In this document: positions 10,335 to 22,589 of the stretch, in pieces | Layout: each line of letters starts with the position of its first letter | Numbering within the stretch: the stretch's first letter is position 1 | From: Ridgeia piscesae | Lineage: Eukaryota > Annelida > Polychaeta > Sabellida > Siboglinidae | Assembly: GCA_025642075.2 (NCBI GenBank) | Contig: JAODUO010000039.1 | Span: 167,501-231,500, forward strand | Direction of reading: 5' to 3' | DNA: 64,000 nucleotides | Program-made: the position numbers and the translations under genes | The notes under the pieces: model-generated | What the model was told of the DNA's origin: nothing | What the model saw: only the letters and a program-made list of their open reading frames with translations | Database searches by the model: none

Positions 10335-13300
10335 CTGCAAGCAAATGACGCGTCATTCGTGATGATATCGGTCACGACTAACTGACTAACACCTGCAAGC
10401 AAATGACGCGTCATTCGTGATGATATCGGTCACGACCAACTGACTAACACCTGCAAGCAAATGACGCGTCATTCTTGATGATATCGGTCACGACTAACTG
10501 ACTAACACATACAAGCATATGACGCGTCATTCGTGATGATATCGGTCACGACTAACTGACTAACACCTGCAAGCAAATGACGCGTCATTCGTGATGATAT
10601 CGGTCACGACTAATTGACTAACACCTGCAAGCAAATGATGCGTCATTCGTGATTATCCCCGTCACGACTAACTGACTAACACCTGCAAGCAAATGACGCG
10701 TCATTCGTGAAGATATCGGTCACGACTAACTGACTAACACCTGCAAGCAAATGACGCGTCATTCGTGATGATACCGGTCACGACTAACTGACTAACACCT
10801 GCAAGCAAATGACGCGTCATTCGTGATGATATCGGTCACGACTAACTGACTAACACCTGCAAGCAAATGACGCGTCATTCGTGATGATACCGGTCATGAC
10901 TAACTGACTAACACATAAAGCAAATGACGCGTCATTCGTGATGATACCGGTCACGACTAACTGACTAACACCTGCAAGCAAATGACGCGTCATTCGTGAT
11001 GATACCGGTCATGACTAACTGACTAACACATAAAGCAAATGACGCGTCATTCGTGATGATACCGGTCACGACTAACTGACTAACACCTGCAAGCAAATGA
11101 CGCGTCATTCGTGATGATACCGGTCACGACTAACTGACTAACACATACAAGCAAATGACGCGTCATTCGTGATGATACCGGTCACGACTAACTGACTAAC
11201 ACATACAAGCAAATGACGCGTCATTCGTGATGATATCGGTCACGACTAACTGACTAACACCTGCAAGCAAATAACGCGTCATTCGTGATGATACCGGTCA
11301 CGACTAACTAACTAACACCTGCAAGCAAATGACGCGTCATTCGTGATGATACCGGTCACGACTAACTGACTGACACCTGCAAGCAAATGACGCGTCATTC
11401 GTGATGATATCGGTCACGACTAACTGACTAACACCTGCAAGCAAATGACGCGTCATTCGTGATGATACCGGTCACGACTAACTGACTAACACCTGCAAGC
11501 AAATGACGCGTCATTCGTGAAGATACCGGTCACGACTAACTGACTAACACCTGCAAGCAAATGACGCGTCATTCGTGATGATACCGGTCACGACTAATTG
11601 ACTAACACCTGCAAGCAAATAACGCGTCATTCGTGATGATATCGGTCACGACTAACTGACTAACACCTGCAAGCAAACGACGCGTCATTCGTGATGATAT
11701 CGGTCACGACTAACTGACTAACACCTGCAAGCAAATAACGCGTCATTCGTGATGATACCGGTCACGACTAACTGACTAACACCTGCAAGCAAATAACGCG
11801 TCATTCGTGATGATACCGGTCACGACTAACTGACTAACACCTGCAAGCAAATGACGCGTCATTCGTGATGATACCGGTCACGACTAACTGACTAACACCT
11901 GCAGGCAAATGACGCGTCATTCGTGATGATATCGGTCACGACTAACTAACACCTGCAGGCAAATGACGCGTCATTCGTGATGATATCGGTCACGACTAAC
12001 TAACACCTGCAAGCAAATGACACGTCATTCATGATGATATCGGCCACGACTAACTGACTAACACATACAAGCATGACGCGTCATTCGTGATGATATCGGT
12101 CACGACTAATTGACTAACACCTGCAAGCAAATGACGCGTCATTCATGATGATACCGGTCACGACTAACTGACTAACACCTGCAAGCAAATGACGCGTCAT
12201 TCATGATGATATCGGCCACGACTAACTGACTAACACCTGCAAGCAAATGACGCGTCATTCGTGATGATATCGGTCACGACTAACTGACTAACACCTGCAA
12301 GCAAATGACACGTCATTCATGATGATACCGGTCACGACTAACTGACTAACACATACAAGCATGACGCGTCATTCATGATGATATCGGTCACGACTAACTG
12401 ACTAACACATACAAGCATGACGCGTCATTCGTGATGATATCGGCCACGACTAACTGACTAACACCTGCAAGCAAATGACGCGTCATTCGTGATGATATCG
12501 GTCACGACTAACTGACTAACACCTGCAAGCAAATGACACGTCATTCATGATGATATCGGTCACGACTAACTGACTAACACATACAAGCATGACGCGTCAT
12601 TCGTGATGATACCGGTCACGACTAACTGACTAACACCTGCAAGCAAATGACGCATCATTCGTGATGATATCGGTCACGACCAACTGAATAACACCTGCAA
12701 GCAAATGACGCGTCATTCGTGATGATATCGGTCAGGACTAACTGACTAACACATACAAGCATATGACGCGTCATTCGTGATGATATCGGTCACGACTAAC
12801 TGACTAACACCTGCAAGCAAATGACGCGTCATTCGTGATGATATCGGTCACGACTAATTGACTAACACCTGCAAGCAAATGATGCGTCATTCGTGGTGAT
12901 CCCCGTCACGACTAACTGACTAACACCTGTAAGCAAATGACGCGTCATTCGTGATGATATCGGTCACGACTAATTGACTAACACCTGCAAGCAAATGATG
13001 CGTCATTCGTGGTGATCCCCGTCACGACTAACTGACTAACACCTGTAAGCAAATGACGCGTCATTCGTGATGATATCGGTCACGACTAACTGACTAACAC
13101 CTGCAAGCAAATGACGCGTCATTCGTGATGATACCGGTCACGACTAACTGACTAACACCTGCAAGCAAATGACGCGTCATTCGTGATGATACCGGTCATG
13201 ACTAACTGACTAACACATAAGGCAAATGACGCGTCATTCGTGATGATACCGGTCACGACTAACTGACTAACACCTGCAAGCAAATGACGCATCATTCGTG

Positions 13301-16300
13301 ATGATATCGGTCACGACCAACTGACTAACACCTGCAAGCAAATGACGCGTCATTCGTGATGATATCGGTCAGGACTAACTGACTAACACATGCAAGCATA
13401 TGACGCGTCATTCGTGATGATATCGGTCACGACTAACTGACTAACACCTGCAAGCAAATGACGCGTTTTCGTGATGATATCGGTCACGACTAATTGACTA
13501 ACACCTGCAAGCAAATGATGCGTCATTCGTGGTGATCCCCGTCACGACTAACTGACTAACACCTGTAAGCAAATGACGCGTCATTCGTGATGATATCGGT
13601 CACGACTAATTGACTAACACCTGCAAGCAAATGATGCGTCATTCGTGGTGATCCCCGTCACGACTAACTGACTAACACCTGTAAGCAAATGACGCGTCAT
13701 TCGTGATGATATCGGTCACGACTAACTGACTAACACCTGCAAGCAAATGACGCGTCATTCGTGATGATACCGGTCACGACTAACTGACTAACACCTGCAA
13801 GCAAATGACGCGTCATTCGTGATGATACCGGTCATGACTAACTGACTAACACCTGCAAGCAAATGACGCGTCATTCGTGATGATACCGGTCACGACTAAC
13901 TGACTAACACCTGCAAGCAAATGACGCATCATTCGTGATGATATCGGTCACGACCAACTGACTAACACCTGCAAGCAAATGACGCGTCATTCGTGATGAT
14001 ATCGGTCAGGACTAACTGACTAACACATGCAAGCATATGACGCGTCATTCGTGATGATATCGGTCACGACTAACTGACTAACACCTGCAAGCAAATGACG
14101 CGTCATTCGTGATGATATCGGTCACGACTAATTGACTAACACCTGCAAGCAAATGATGCGTCATTCGTGGTGATCCCCGTCACGACTAACTGACTAACAC
14201 CTGTAAGCAAATGACGCGTCATTCGTGATGATATCGGTCACGACTAATTGACTAACACCTGCAAGCAAATGACGCGTCATTCGTGGTGATCCCCGTCACG
14301 ACTAACTGACTAACACCTGTAAGCAAATGACGCGTCATTCGTGATGATATCGGTCACGACTAACTGACTAACACCTGCAAGCAAATGACGCGTCATTCGT
14401 GATGATACCGGTCATGACTAACTGACTAACACATAAGGCAAATGACGCGTCATTCGTGATGATACCGGTCACGACTAACTGACTAACACCTGCAAGCAAA
14501 TGACGCATCATTCGTGATGATATCGGTCACGACCAACTGACTAACACCTGCAAGCAAATGACGCGTCATTCGTGATGATATCGGTCAGGACTAACTGACT
14601 AACACATACAAGCATATGACGCGTCATTCGTGATGATATCGGTCACGACTAACTGACTAACACCTGCAAGCAAATGACGCGTCATTCGTGATGATATCGG
14701 TCACGACTAATTGACTAACACCTGCAAGCAAATGATGCGTCATTCGTGGTGATCCCCGTCACGACTAACTGACTAACACCTGTAAGCAAATGACGCGTCA
14801 TTCGTGATGATATCGGTCACGACTAATTGACTAACACCTGCAAGCAAATGATGCGTCATTCGTGGTGATCCCCGTCACGACTAACTGACTAACACCTGTA
14901 AGCAAATGACGCGTCATTCGTGATGATATCGGTCACGACTAACTGACTAACACCTGCAAGCAAATGACGCGTCATTCGTGATGATACCGGTCACGACTAA
15001 CTGACTAACACCTGCAAGCAAATGACGCGTCATTCGTGATGATACCGGTCATGACTAACTGACTAACACATAAGGCAAATGACGCGTCATTCGTGATGAT
15101 ATCGGTCACGACTAACTAACACCTGCAAGCAAATGACGCGTCATTCGTGATGATATCGGTCACGACTAACTGACTAACACCTGCAAGCAAATGACGCGTC
15201 ATTCGTGATGATATCGGTCACGACTAACTGACTAACACCTGCAAGCAAATGACGCGTCATTCGTGATGATATCGGTCACGACTAACTGACTAACACCTGC
15301 AAGCAAATGACGCGTCATTCGTGATGATACCGGTCATGACTAACTGACTAACACATAAGGCAAATGACGCGTCATTCGTGATGATACCGGTCACGACTAA
15401 CTAACACCTGCAAGCAAATGACGCGTCATTCGTGATGATACCGGTCACGACTAACTGACTAATGCATACAAGCAAATGACGCGTCATTTTTGATGATCCC
15501 GGACACGACTAACTGATTAACATCTGAAAGCAAATGACACGTAATTCGTCGTTATCTAGCCAGTGTTTGTTTGGATTAAGTAGTTTGTTTCTCTAGTTGC
15601 TTTCAACACTCTACACAATTCAATTACCTGACTGGTATAGCAGTGTGTGTATGGTGGTTACAGTGTTGTGATCACATAAGGGCAGCTTTCCGGAAACAAC
15701 TATAAACTATCTGTTTCGCTTGCATTACATGCCTTAATGACACTAATTTTTATTTTATAACTCTGGTGTACACTGTTTGAAACTGTATTTTTACACCCTA
15801 ATTAATTTATTTTTATTTTATTTATTTAGTTTAGCTTATTTATTTATTTATCTCAGCTTATTTTATTATTGATCTTAGTCTATTATATGTATATATAATT
15901 AATTTATATTTTAGATTTAGTCAACACGTCGTGCTAATGTGAAGCGCTTGGCATTTAATTACTTAAAAGCGCTATTATTATTATTATTATTACTATAAGG
16001 ACTCATTCAACTAGTCAGCCTTTTTAAAAACATTATCTCCGAGTGACGAGAGATACAGTCACCGATGTTGAGAGCCAGGTTTTTAACCAAATACAGCATG
16101 CCACTGTCCGGGTGTTGAACGAAGGCCACCGGTGTGCCTGGCGGGTGTGCTAAGTACTAAATTATCGCGCGCCCTTGTGTTCAATCAATACACTGACAGG
16201 TATAATTGATTAGTCAATATTTGGGTACGCCTTTCATTTAGTAGCTTACCAGTTATTGTTATACATCCAGGGGCCTAATGCATGTATCATAATTATTATT

Positions 16301-17592
16301 ATAAATATATCATTAAACATAAGTATATATTATGGCTACACAGTGCGACCGTCACAGAGAACGGTTCAGAGGCACAGATGAAAGACTTTTATCAGTTGAA
16401 CGACCTTTTGCTGAGAGTTGTAACAACAATAACAGACGTGTGCGTCTGATTGATTGACAGAGTTCAATGCACGTTTGTTTTGGAGGGGTTATAACAACAC
16501 CAGTCTTTGTTCACGAGAATGACCGACAGATTGTTGTAAAAACGAACAAGCGGATGAAATATTCGATTTCTAGTTGTAGTTCACGTTCACGAGAGATTAT
16601 TTTTAAAGTTAGACTTTATTCGAAATGCAAACATCGAATATTCATCCAACGCAATTTACACATTAACAAATAATGCCTAAATACCCCCAACGATGTGTAA
16701 CTTTGCAACAAAATATTCAGTGTTACAATGCACTCTCGTCGCAGAAGTAATGACGAGGACATTATGAAATAACAGTAACCGTAAGATATATTTATGAAAT
16801 TACGCGGTCACTATTACAGTTGTGTACCACATCCGATATTTGTATAAGGTTCTGAAACAAGATGACGCCATTGTAAAAAAACAAACCACGCGTTCCCTAT
16901 GCAATTCCAGAATCGGATTGCTTTCAAGCACATACTTAGCGACATATTTAGCAACAAATAAATGAATTTCTATTAAGACAAATATTACATATTTTAAATA
17001 AATTATCATAACGAAATCCATAGCATGGTCTTTCAATAGTTTGTGTTATATATGCATCAGAAAAGAAAAACGTGTAGAGTGCCCTACACAGTACAAAATA
17101 TACGGCGCGTATATCGCGTACTATACGAAGCCAAACGAGCTCTAGTCATTATGACCTACCGAGATTCCGAAGCACATATTCGATATTGGTGCTGTTGAAG
17201 ACACTACTGGATGTCTTCGGGATCATGATCTCGTCCGGACGTGGTTGTAACTCGTCGATGATCTTCGCGCCAGGCGATCCTCTTGGCACGAGTAATCCGG
17301 TGCACTTGTAGTCCAAACTCTGGTCGCGTCCGTCTTTCGTGAGGCTCTCTACGTAGGTGTAGACGACTTCGCCACCGGGTTTGCTTCGGAAGGCCGAGAG
17401 GAGGGTCCGGATGGCCGGGATCGTGCTAGTGGCGAGTCCGCGGAAGAAGTAAGCCTCGTGGTCTGGTATGTTACTCGGATCGGTGTTGGCGTGATAGCCA
17501 CGGCCTGGGACGGCGAAGTATTGCTGCACGTCGATCACCAGTAACGCGCACTTCCCACTTTGCAACGGAACTTCCCTCGTGTAGGACGCCAT
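10117..17592 (-). CDS. Isochorismatase-family cysteine hydrolase, two exons, 216 aa
   Basis: Exons 17592..17160 and 10334..10117 (433 + 218 nt) join in phase 1 to give 216 aa, typical for this family. Catalytic triad as seen: Asp21 in LLVIDVQQYF, Lys126 in MIPKTSSSVF, Cys159 in TGIITNQCVEGAVRDAAD. The cis-peptide-type 'VTD/TNxC' loop and the 'AxDKGF.VTVV.DAC' strand follow Cys159, as is usual. Proteins of this fold hydrolyse amide or vinyl-ether bonds (nicotinamide, ureidoacrylate, isochorismate). The substrate here cannot be told, and no transit signal is evident. The ATG at 17592 places Asp21 as in relatives; the upstream in-frame ATG at 17745 lies inside a transposable element. The donor is CTCG|GTAGGT and the acceptor TTTGCTTGCAG|GT. 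The 6.8-kb intron is filled mainly by a minisatellite made from the acceptor and the head of exon 2. Confidence 0.85.
10335..15545. repeat. 58-bp minisatellite, about 90 copies, in the hydrolase intron
   Basis: The unit (minus-strand sense) is about 37 nt homologous to the head of exon 2 plus about 21 nt of intron tail ending TTTGCTTGCAG. Each unit therefore repeats the 3' splice site. It also contains the perfect palindrome ATGACGCGTCAT (an MluI site) and a GATATC/GGTATC block. Variant units (CACATACAAGCAT, CACATAAGGC, TGATCCCCGTCAC) recur in fixed order between about 12,600 and 15,100, making a higher-order repeat of 10-11 units. The array decays into unique sequence after about 15,480. Confidence 0.97.
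15780..15995 (+). mobile_element. Retroposon 3' tail (AAGCGCT...TATTATTATT type)
   Basis: An AT-rich stretch with TTTATTTAT/TTAGCTTA motifs leads to TTTAGATTTAGTCAACAC, GTGAAGCGCTTGGC and AAAAGCGCTATTATTATT. The same arrangement recurs at 45,480-45,785 in MED14, with a related tail at 36,235-36,375. Paired AAGCGCT...GCGCTAT followed by (TTA)n is typical of L2/RTE-like non-LTR elements and SINEs that share their tails. The family is inferred. Confidence 0.6.
15996..17159. other. Remainder of the hydrolase intron, nothing recognised
   Basis: AT-rich, with no gene, array or RNA seen. Confidence 0.5.
17160..17592 (-). CDS. Isochorismatase-family gene, exon 1 (residues 1-145)
   Basis: Carries the catalytic Asp21 and Lys126 and ends RNLG with phase 1 at GTAGGT. 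The region above 17592 is interrupted by a TTAA-type element starting near 17703, so only about 110 bp of 5' flank separate the start codon from the transposon. Confidence 0.85.
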
Positions 17593-17702
17593 TGTAGGGC
17601 TCTGGGGAGAAGACGAACTGTTGCGAAACACGATCCACGAAAACTCGCAGCAGTGACAGGTGGTGCGAGTTGGTTCCTTCAGTAGAGAACACATTGAGCG
17701 CG

Positions 17703-18118
17703 ATTTAAAGCGAGGGTGCCGGCTCCTGGGTTTTACGATTTTCATTTACTATTACGTTCTTATGACTACAACGTGCAAGTTGTAGTCATAAGAACGTAAT
17801 ATTAAATGAAAAACGTAAAACGTAAAACTCAGGATCCGGCACACTCGCTTTAAATGTGCATGTTGAAGGTTTACTGCCGGCCAATGTGTGCTTAGTTACT
17901 TAATGAGCTTGGAACAGTCCGCAATTTGAAAGATTCCGCCTGCAACACGTTCAAATGGTAAACAAAACATCCAGTTTCTAAAAAAATTCATTGGCAATGA
18001 TACAGTTAACTGCAACACCCTTTCATGTTAACTTTCCACCGTTCTAGACAGCAGACTGCCGGTACAAATTACTGCTCGGCCAATTCTAGGCAGAGGAGCT
18101 GCCACCCTCCCTTTAAAC
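17703..18118 (+). mobile_element. TTAA-flanked MITE-like element, copy 1, with a duplicated inverted left end
   Basis: The left end TTTAAAGCGAGGGTGCC and the right end (reverse complement TTTAAAGGGAGGGTGGC) are inverted repeats sharing about 20 nt. The body matches 62,271-62,568 along its length (GTTGAAGGTTTACTGCC, TTTGAAAGATTCCGC, CAAATGGTAAA.AAAACATCC). Unlike copy 2, the first 150 bp form a hairpin: 17703-17772 pairs with 17779-17855, so the left terminus is present twice in opposite orientation. No transposase is encoded. The TTAA target suggests a piggyBac-like mover, by inference. Confidence 0.75.
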
Positions 18119-18663
18119 AACATAAGAAATGTCGAACATTTAATAAAATACGTAAAATGCGGACGCCTGTGGAGTGAGTGTCCTACACAAATGACAAATC
18201 CAAGAGATTCTGTCGGATCGCATTATTTTCAACCAAACATATGAATATGCGCTAGGACGATGACAAACACCGATGTTTTTGAACTGACCTTGATTTACTT
18301 TAGTAGGAACCAGTGGAACTATATCAGACCGAAATATCCCAACTGTGCGAACTTGCCGCTAACGCGTAGTCGTGACGCTTCTATGAATTTATAGGAAAGT
18401 CCGTGCAAGAAATGTACAACCAGCGAGTATAATGTATTTATGTTTGGTAAACGTCTTCTTGTGAGAACATAAATTTTTACATCCGTATTCTAAGTCTAAC
18501 AGTCCATAGATAAATATATGCGTAAGTATTCAACAATATAATACAACGAAGTGAAAACAAGGCACGGTACACGTATTGCGAACGAGCGCATCAGCGCCGA
18601 CTGAATCAGTAACGTCACATGGTGGATCAACATGTAACTAAACGTTTTTTGACATTTTGAAAG
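18119..18663. other. No recognisable feature
   Basis: AT-rich sequence with no open frame, repeat or RNA signal that I can support. Confidence 0.45.
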
Positions 18664-18870
18664 GAAGACCGTTCTTGCTAACCAGCTGTGTACAAGTGCC
18701 CACTTTTGGTTGCTCTTATATGGAATAAGGTTTAGGCTTATGGTTAGTGTTAGGGTTTAGGTTTGGGTTAGAGTTAGGTTGAATGTACTTTTGACAAGAT
18801 TGACATTAGGTGTTTTACACGCATGTGATAGGCACTTGTACACAGCTGGTTAGCAAGAAAGGTCTTCATG
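18664..18870. mobile_element. Small MITE-like inverted-repeat element
   Basis: GACCGTTCTTGCTAACCAGC near 18667 is mirrored by GCTGGTTAGCAAGAAAGGTC ending near 18867, giving arms of about 35 bp around a 130-bp centre. The centre holds degenerate TTAGGGTTTAGG-like sequence. No coding capacity. Confidence 0.7.
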
Positions 18871-18884
18871 ATGGGGTGGCGGTG

Positions 18885-19257
18885 TGGTGGTCCCAGATTC
18901 GACCAGTCCATGATTCGTACGAATCTGGGACCGCGACGGTAGCGGTCCCAGATTCGAACCGAGTCAGGATTCGCCTTTGTTACTAACGTAGTTTCCGTTA
19001 GTAATACATCAAGTATTGAAATAATATTGTTATCACGCACATCTTAAATAAAAATGGATTAACTGATGTGATAATTTTCACTCATTCGAACATGTTGTGT
19101 TATTTAGTCGAATCTCGGCCCGGGCATGACGTATGCCGTTGCCACTACGTCAGAGCGTGTCAGAACAGATAAAAGCGATCATTGCGCATGCGCGCGCAGG
19201 CGCTATATGCGTTTAAACGAATCCTGGACTGGTTGAATCTGGGACCACCACAGCGGC
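18885..19257. mobile_element. MITE-like inverted-repeat element, about 370 bp
   Basis: The left end GTGGTGGTCCCAGATTCGAC matches the reverse complement of the right end (GTGGTGGTCCCAGATTCAAC); the similarity runs about 34 bp including ACCAGTCCA.GATTCG. Inside is a further palindrome, CCCAGATTCGTACGAATCTGGG (18,900-18,935). It lies 15 bp from the preceding small element. Confidence 0.65.
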
Positions 19258-19639
19258 GTATTTACGAGCGAGCGCGCACTGGGCCATGACCCAGTTTGGC
19301 ATTGTTCCCCATAAATTTGTCCCACATGTGCCCATGTTCCGAGTTAGAATCATTTTGTTGTCACATCTGGCACGTTCGTTCACCGAGTTTTGCTTCAGTT
19401 GACTCAGTTGTATGAATTTGTATTTAGCCATTGACCCATTGACATTGGTGGATCGTCGCATAGTTCTGTTATCAATCGAAAGTGTTATGGTGTTCGATTA
19501 TTCAGGACTGACAGGGCGTAAAGTAATGTACTGGGCGGATACTGCAAATATATAAGCTCTGCGCCCCCCTTGTCGTTGGGCGATAATAGGCATATTACGC
19601 AATAAAATGCACGACACCGATTGTTATCTCAAATAAGGT
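19258..19639. other. No recognisable feature
   Basis: Nothing supported here. Confidence 0.4.
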
Positions 19640-19780
19640 TCAGTGACATTTATGTTTTAGCACTCAGTTTTAGCAGCGGTGACATCGCGTTGTTTACATC
19701 GACTCGGCGTGTTTAAATTGTTCTAAAACAGCACACACAAAATCTTGACTTTTTTTTACCGGAAGTGATGTAGGAGAATG
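19640..19780 (+). repeat. Left half of an interrupted dispersed repeat
   Basis: Aligns by eye with 33,925-34,050: GTGACATCG, TCGACTC, TTCTAAAACA and ACCGGAAGTGAT occur in the same order and spacing. The matching right half is at 23,263-23,360, beyond the 3.48-kb foldback insertion. Confidence 0.7.
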
Positions 19781-19963
19781 GTCGGAATGCCCCTCTGCCT
19801 GAATGCCCCAGTCGCAATGCCCCTACTGCCTAGTCGCAATGCGCCAATCAATCGCAAAGTCGCAATGCTCCAACCGCGAAGTCGCAATGCACCCACATTT
19901 TGGAATACCATGGTCGCAATGCTCCACTTTGGGACGGAATGCCCCACTTTCGTGATAGTCGGT
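19781..19963 (-). repeat. Left arm of the foldback element
   Basis: Contains TCGCAATGC motifs every 20-35 bp, less regular than the right arm, with both terminal signature blocks intact. Confidence 0.7.
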
Positions 19964-20009
19964 TTTTTAATGTTATGTTAACAACGGCTTTATTATCGCC
20001 ATGCGTTCC

Positions 20010-20032
20010 AGTGTTGTACTTGTTTCCAGCGG

Positions 20033-20068
<36 letters not shown>

Positions 20069-20307
20069 AACCTGTTGCCTCATGACTTTTGAAAGACTAT
20101 TGATAACCAACCTATTCCGTGCTGTGTATGAAGTGTTTTTTTTCCTATTTATTATATTGTTTAACGTCATACTCATTATTTTATTATCAATTTATCTTTA
20201 GCTAACTTATTTTTATTTTACTATTACTTTTTTATACATATTTTATTTACCTTAACAAACGTAATATTATAACTCTACGACACATGTATACTTACTCATG
20301 TACAGCG

Positions 20308-20360
<53 letters not shown>

Positions 20361-20424
20361 CTGCACGAAACAAATACAACTGGAACGCATTCAATAATAA
20401 AAAGATGTGAGTATTATGTAAAAT

Positions 20425-20463
<39 letters not shown>

Positions 20464-20536
20464 CATATTTTATATAATACTAACATCTTTTTTGTTAGAT
20501 TATTGAATGCGTTCCAGTTGTATTTGTTTCGTGCAG

Positions 20537-20577
<41 letters not shown>

Positions 20578-20578
20578 C

Positions 20579-20614
<36 letters not shown>

Positions 20615-20615
20615 T
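20010..20615. repeat. Cluster of (AT)n microsatellites seeded by an inverted dispersed repeat
   Basis: A motif containing ATGCGTTCCAGT, GTATTTGTTTC and GCAGCAATATAT occurs three times (near 20,000-20,060, inverted at 20,350-20,400, and at 20,500-20,545). Each time its GCAGCAAT end runs straight into an AT tract. The second and third copies form an inverted repeat with arms of about 75 bp around a 30-bp AT loop. It looks like a small element ending in a microsatellite, inserted repeatedly. Confidence 0.75.
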
Positions 20616-20905
20616 CGCTCGTTCTATATGTAAATCTAACAACTTTGCTGGATATTGCTGCACAATTGAAAACAAAAGTGATTTAAAAAGTCATGTTTTT
20701 ATTAATTCAACATACATGTATACACGATTAAAATGATATATAGAAATGGAGTTAGTGGGTGACAGGTGAAAAGAAAGAGGGATAAAGCAGCCCGTAACGT
20801 TCACACATCACTGCTCCGGTTGTTTTATTTTTTCGTTGCAGTGTTTCGATTACGGGGATTAGTAGTGGTTAGGATAAAGTCGGGAAAAAAGTTGGATTCT
20901 GTGCA
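20616..20905. other. Interior of foldback element, nothing recognised
   Basis: No transposase-like frame is seen. Confidence 0.4.
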
Positions 20906-21290
20906 CATGATACGCAGTCATCAAGTGCATGATACGCAGTCATCAAGTACATGATACGCAGTCATCAAGTGCATGATACGCAGTCATCAAGTGCATGATA
21001 CGCAGTCATCACGTACATGATACGCAGTCATCAAGTGCATGATACGCAGTCATCAAGTGCATGATACGCAGTCATCAAGCACATGATACGCAGTCATCAA
21101 GTGCATGATACGCAGTCATCAAGTGCATGATACGCAGTCATCAAGTGCATGATACGCAGTCATCAAGTGCATGATACGCAGTTATCAAGTGCATGATACG
21201 CAGTCATCAAGTACATGATATGCAGTCATCAAGTACATGATAAGTAGTCATCAAGTACATGATACGCATCACACATACATGATATGCAGA
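20906..21290. repeat. 22-bp minisatellite, about 17 copies
   Basis: The unit is CATGATACGCAGTCATCAAG plus TG, with T/C and G/A variants and decay at the right end. It lies inside the foldback element but is unrelated in sequence to its 22-bp terminal units. Confidence 0.95.
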
Positions 21291-22489
21291 CAGTCATCAA
21301 TCTTCAGAGATGTCCATGAGGTCGCTGCATCGACGCAGATATTCAGACGTTGACATCCTGTCCGCCTGTTCATACTGGGATCACAGTTCTTGCAGCGCTT
21401 CTTGCCTTAAATTATATAACACTGATATGACCAATAGGTATATTAATTAAAAATGTGATAACATAATAAAAAATATAACAATAATAAATTATATAATAAG
21501 GAATCTAAATGTAATAATACAAACCTATTTGAACAAAAATTTAATAACAATTGTTTTTTAATATAAATGTAATAACATTAATATAAACGTAAGTCATATG
21601 CAGTCATATGCATGTTAACCACAATCATGGAACTTTGACATGCGAAAAAAGTTATTATTGAAAGACATCTCAACATGACAAGAACACCGTAAAACAGCAA
21701 CTATAACATGATAAATAAGAATTTGAAGTTGGAAAATTTCCAAACAAGAAGTATCTATGAATCTCGATTGAAATTTGCAAGCCATTGACTCGAGGCACGG
21801 TCAAAGCCTCGGTCCTACAGAAGTGCCGTTGTGCGAAGCCACGACGTCTAGCAGCAGTTAAATGCGATTGATCATTCATGTCGGCACAAAACAAATCATG
21901 CCATACTCCATTATTTACTCTTTAAGTAACCTTAATCCAACAAATTCTTCATAGGTTTTAACAAAGGCTGGGACGTCTCGGAAACCAAGTCCAAGTGCCA
22001 GTTATTATAATAGATCAGCGTGTCTGTATGGTATGTAACAGTAGCCAATTCAAATTTAATTCGGTACACAACTGGAAGCCTATGTAACTGTGAGAAATGG
22101 GGGCTTTAAGTACCACGCGTGCTAAACAGTTATATACACGTTAGAGTTTAGATAAATCTTTTTGTACAATGTTATTTAGAAGTGAATGATAGAAACATGA
22201 TTTGCATACTTGTGAAATGTACTTAGGTCACGCATAAACATGTATACCATGACACATGAGCAGGATACCTTTTAGGCTGTTGCTATGTGACTGATAATTA
22301 CTATTTGTAATCGATAATAATTGTCATGATAGGTTTGACAATCGCACGAAGATGAAACATATACGGATAAATATACGGAGAAAAAACATAAATTCAGTTA
22401 TATTTTCAATAATGTACAGATAATCAACGAAACGTAATTTTTGTATTCATCATACATTTAATTACGTAATGTTGAAATGTCTATTATTG

Positions 22490-22491
<2 letters not shown>
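21291..22491. other. Interior of foldback element, nothing recognised
   Basis: AT-rich; only short frames. No transposase motifs such as a DDE or zinc-finger signature are seen. Confidence 0.4.

Positions 22492-22548
<57 letters not shown>
22492..22548. repeat. (TA)n microsatellite
   Basis: Pure TA repeats just inside the right arm of the foldback element. Confidence 0.95.
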
Positions 22549-22550
<2 letters not shown>

Positions 22551-22589
22551 TTTGACAATAATAAAATGTAATGTTTTAACATGTTTTGA

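Noticed and set aside
10335..15545. CRISPR-like array appearance (regular units)
   Set aside because: Units abut with no unique spacers, the context is an animal intron, and the unit derives from the neighbouring exon.
18735..18780. Interstitial telomere-like TTAGGG/TTTAGG repeats
   Set aside because: Only a few degenerate units inside a small inverted-repeat element; not a telomeric tract.
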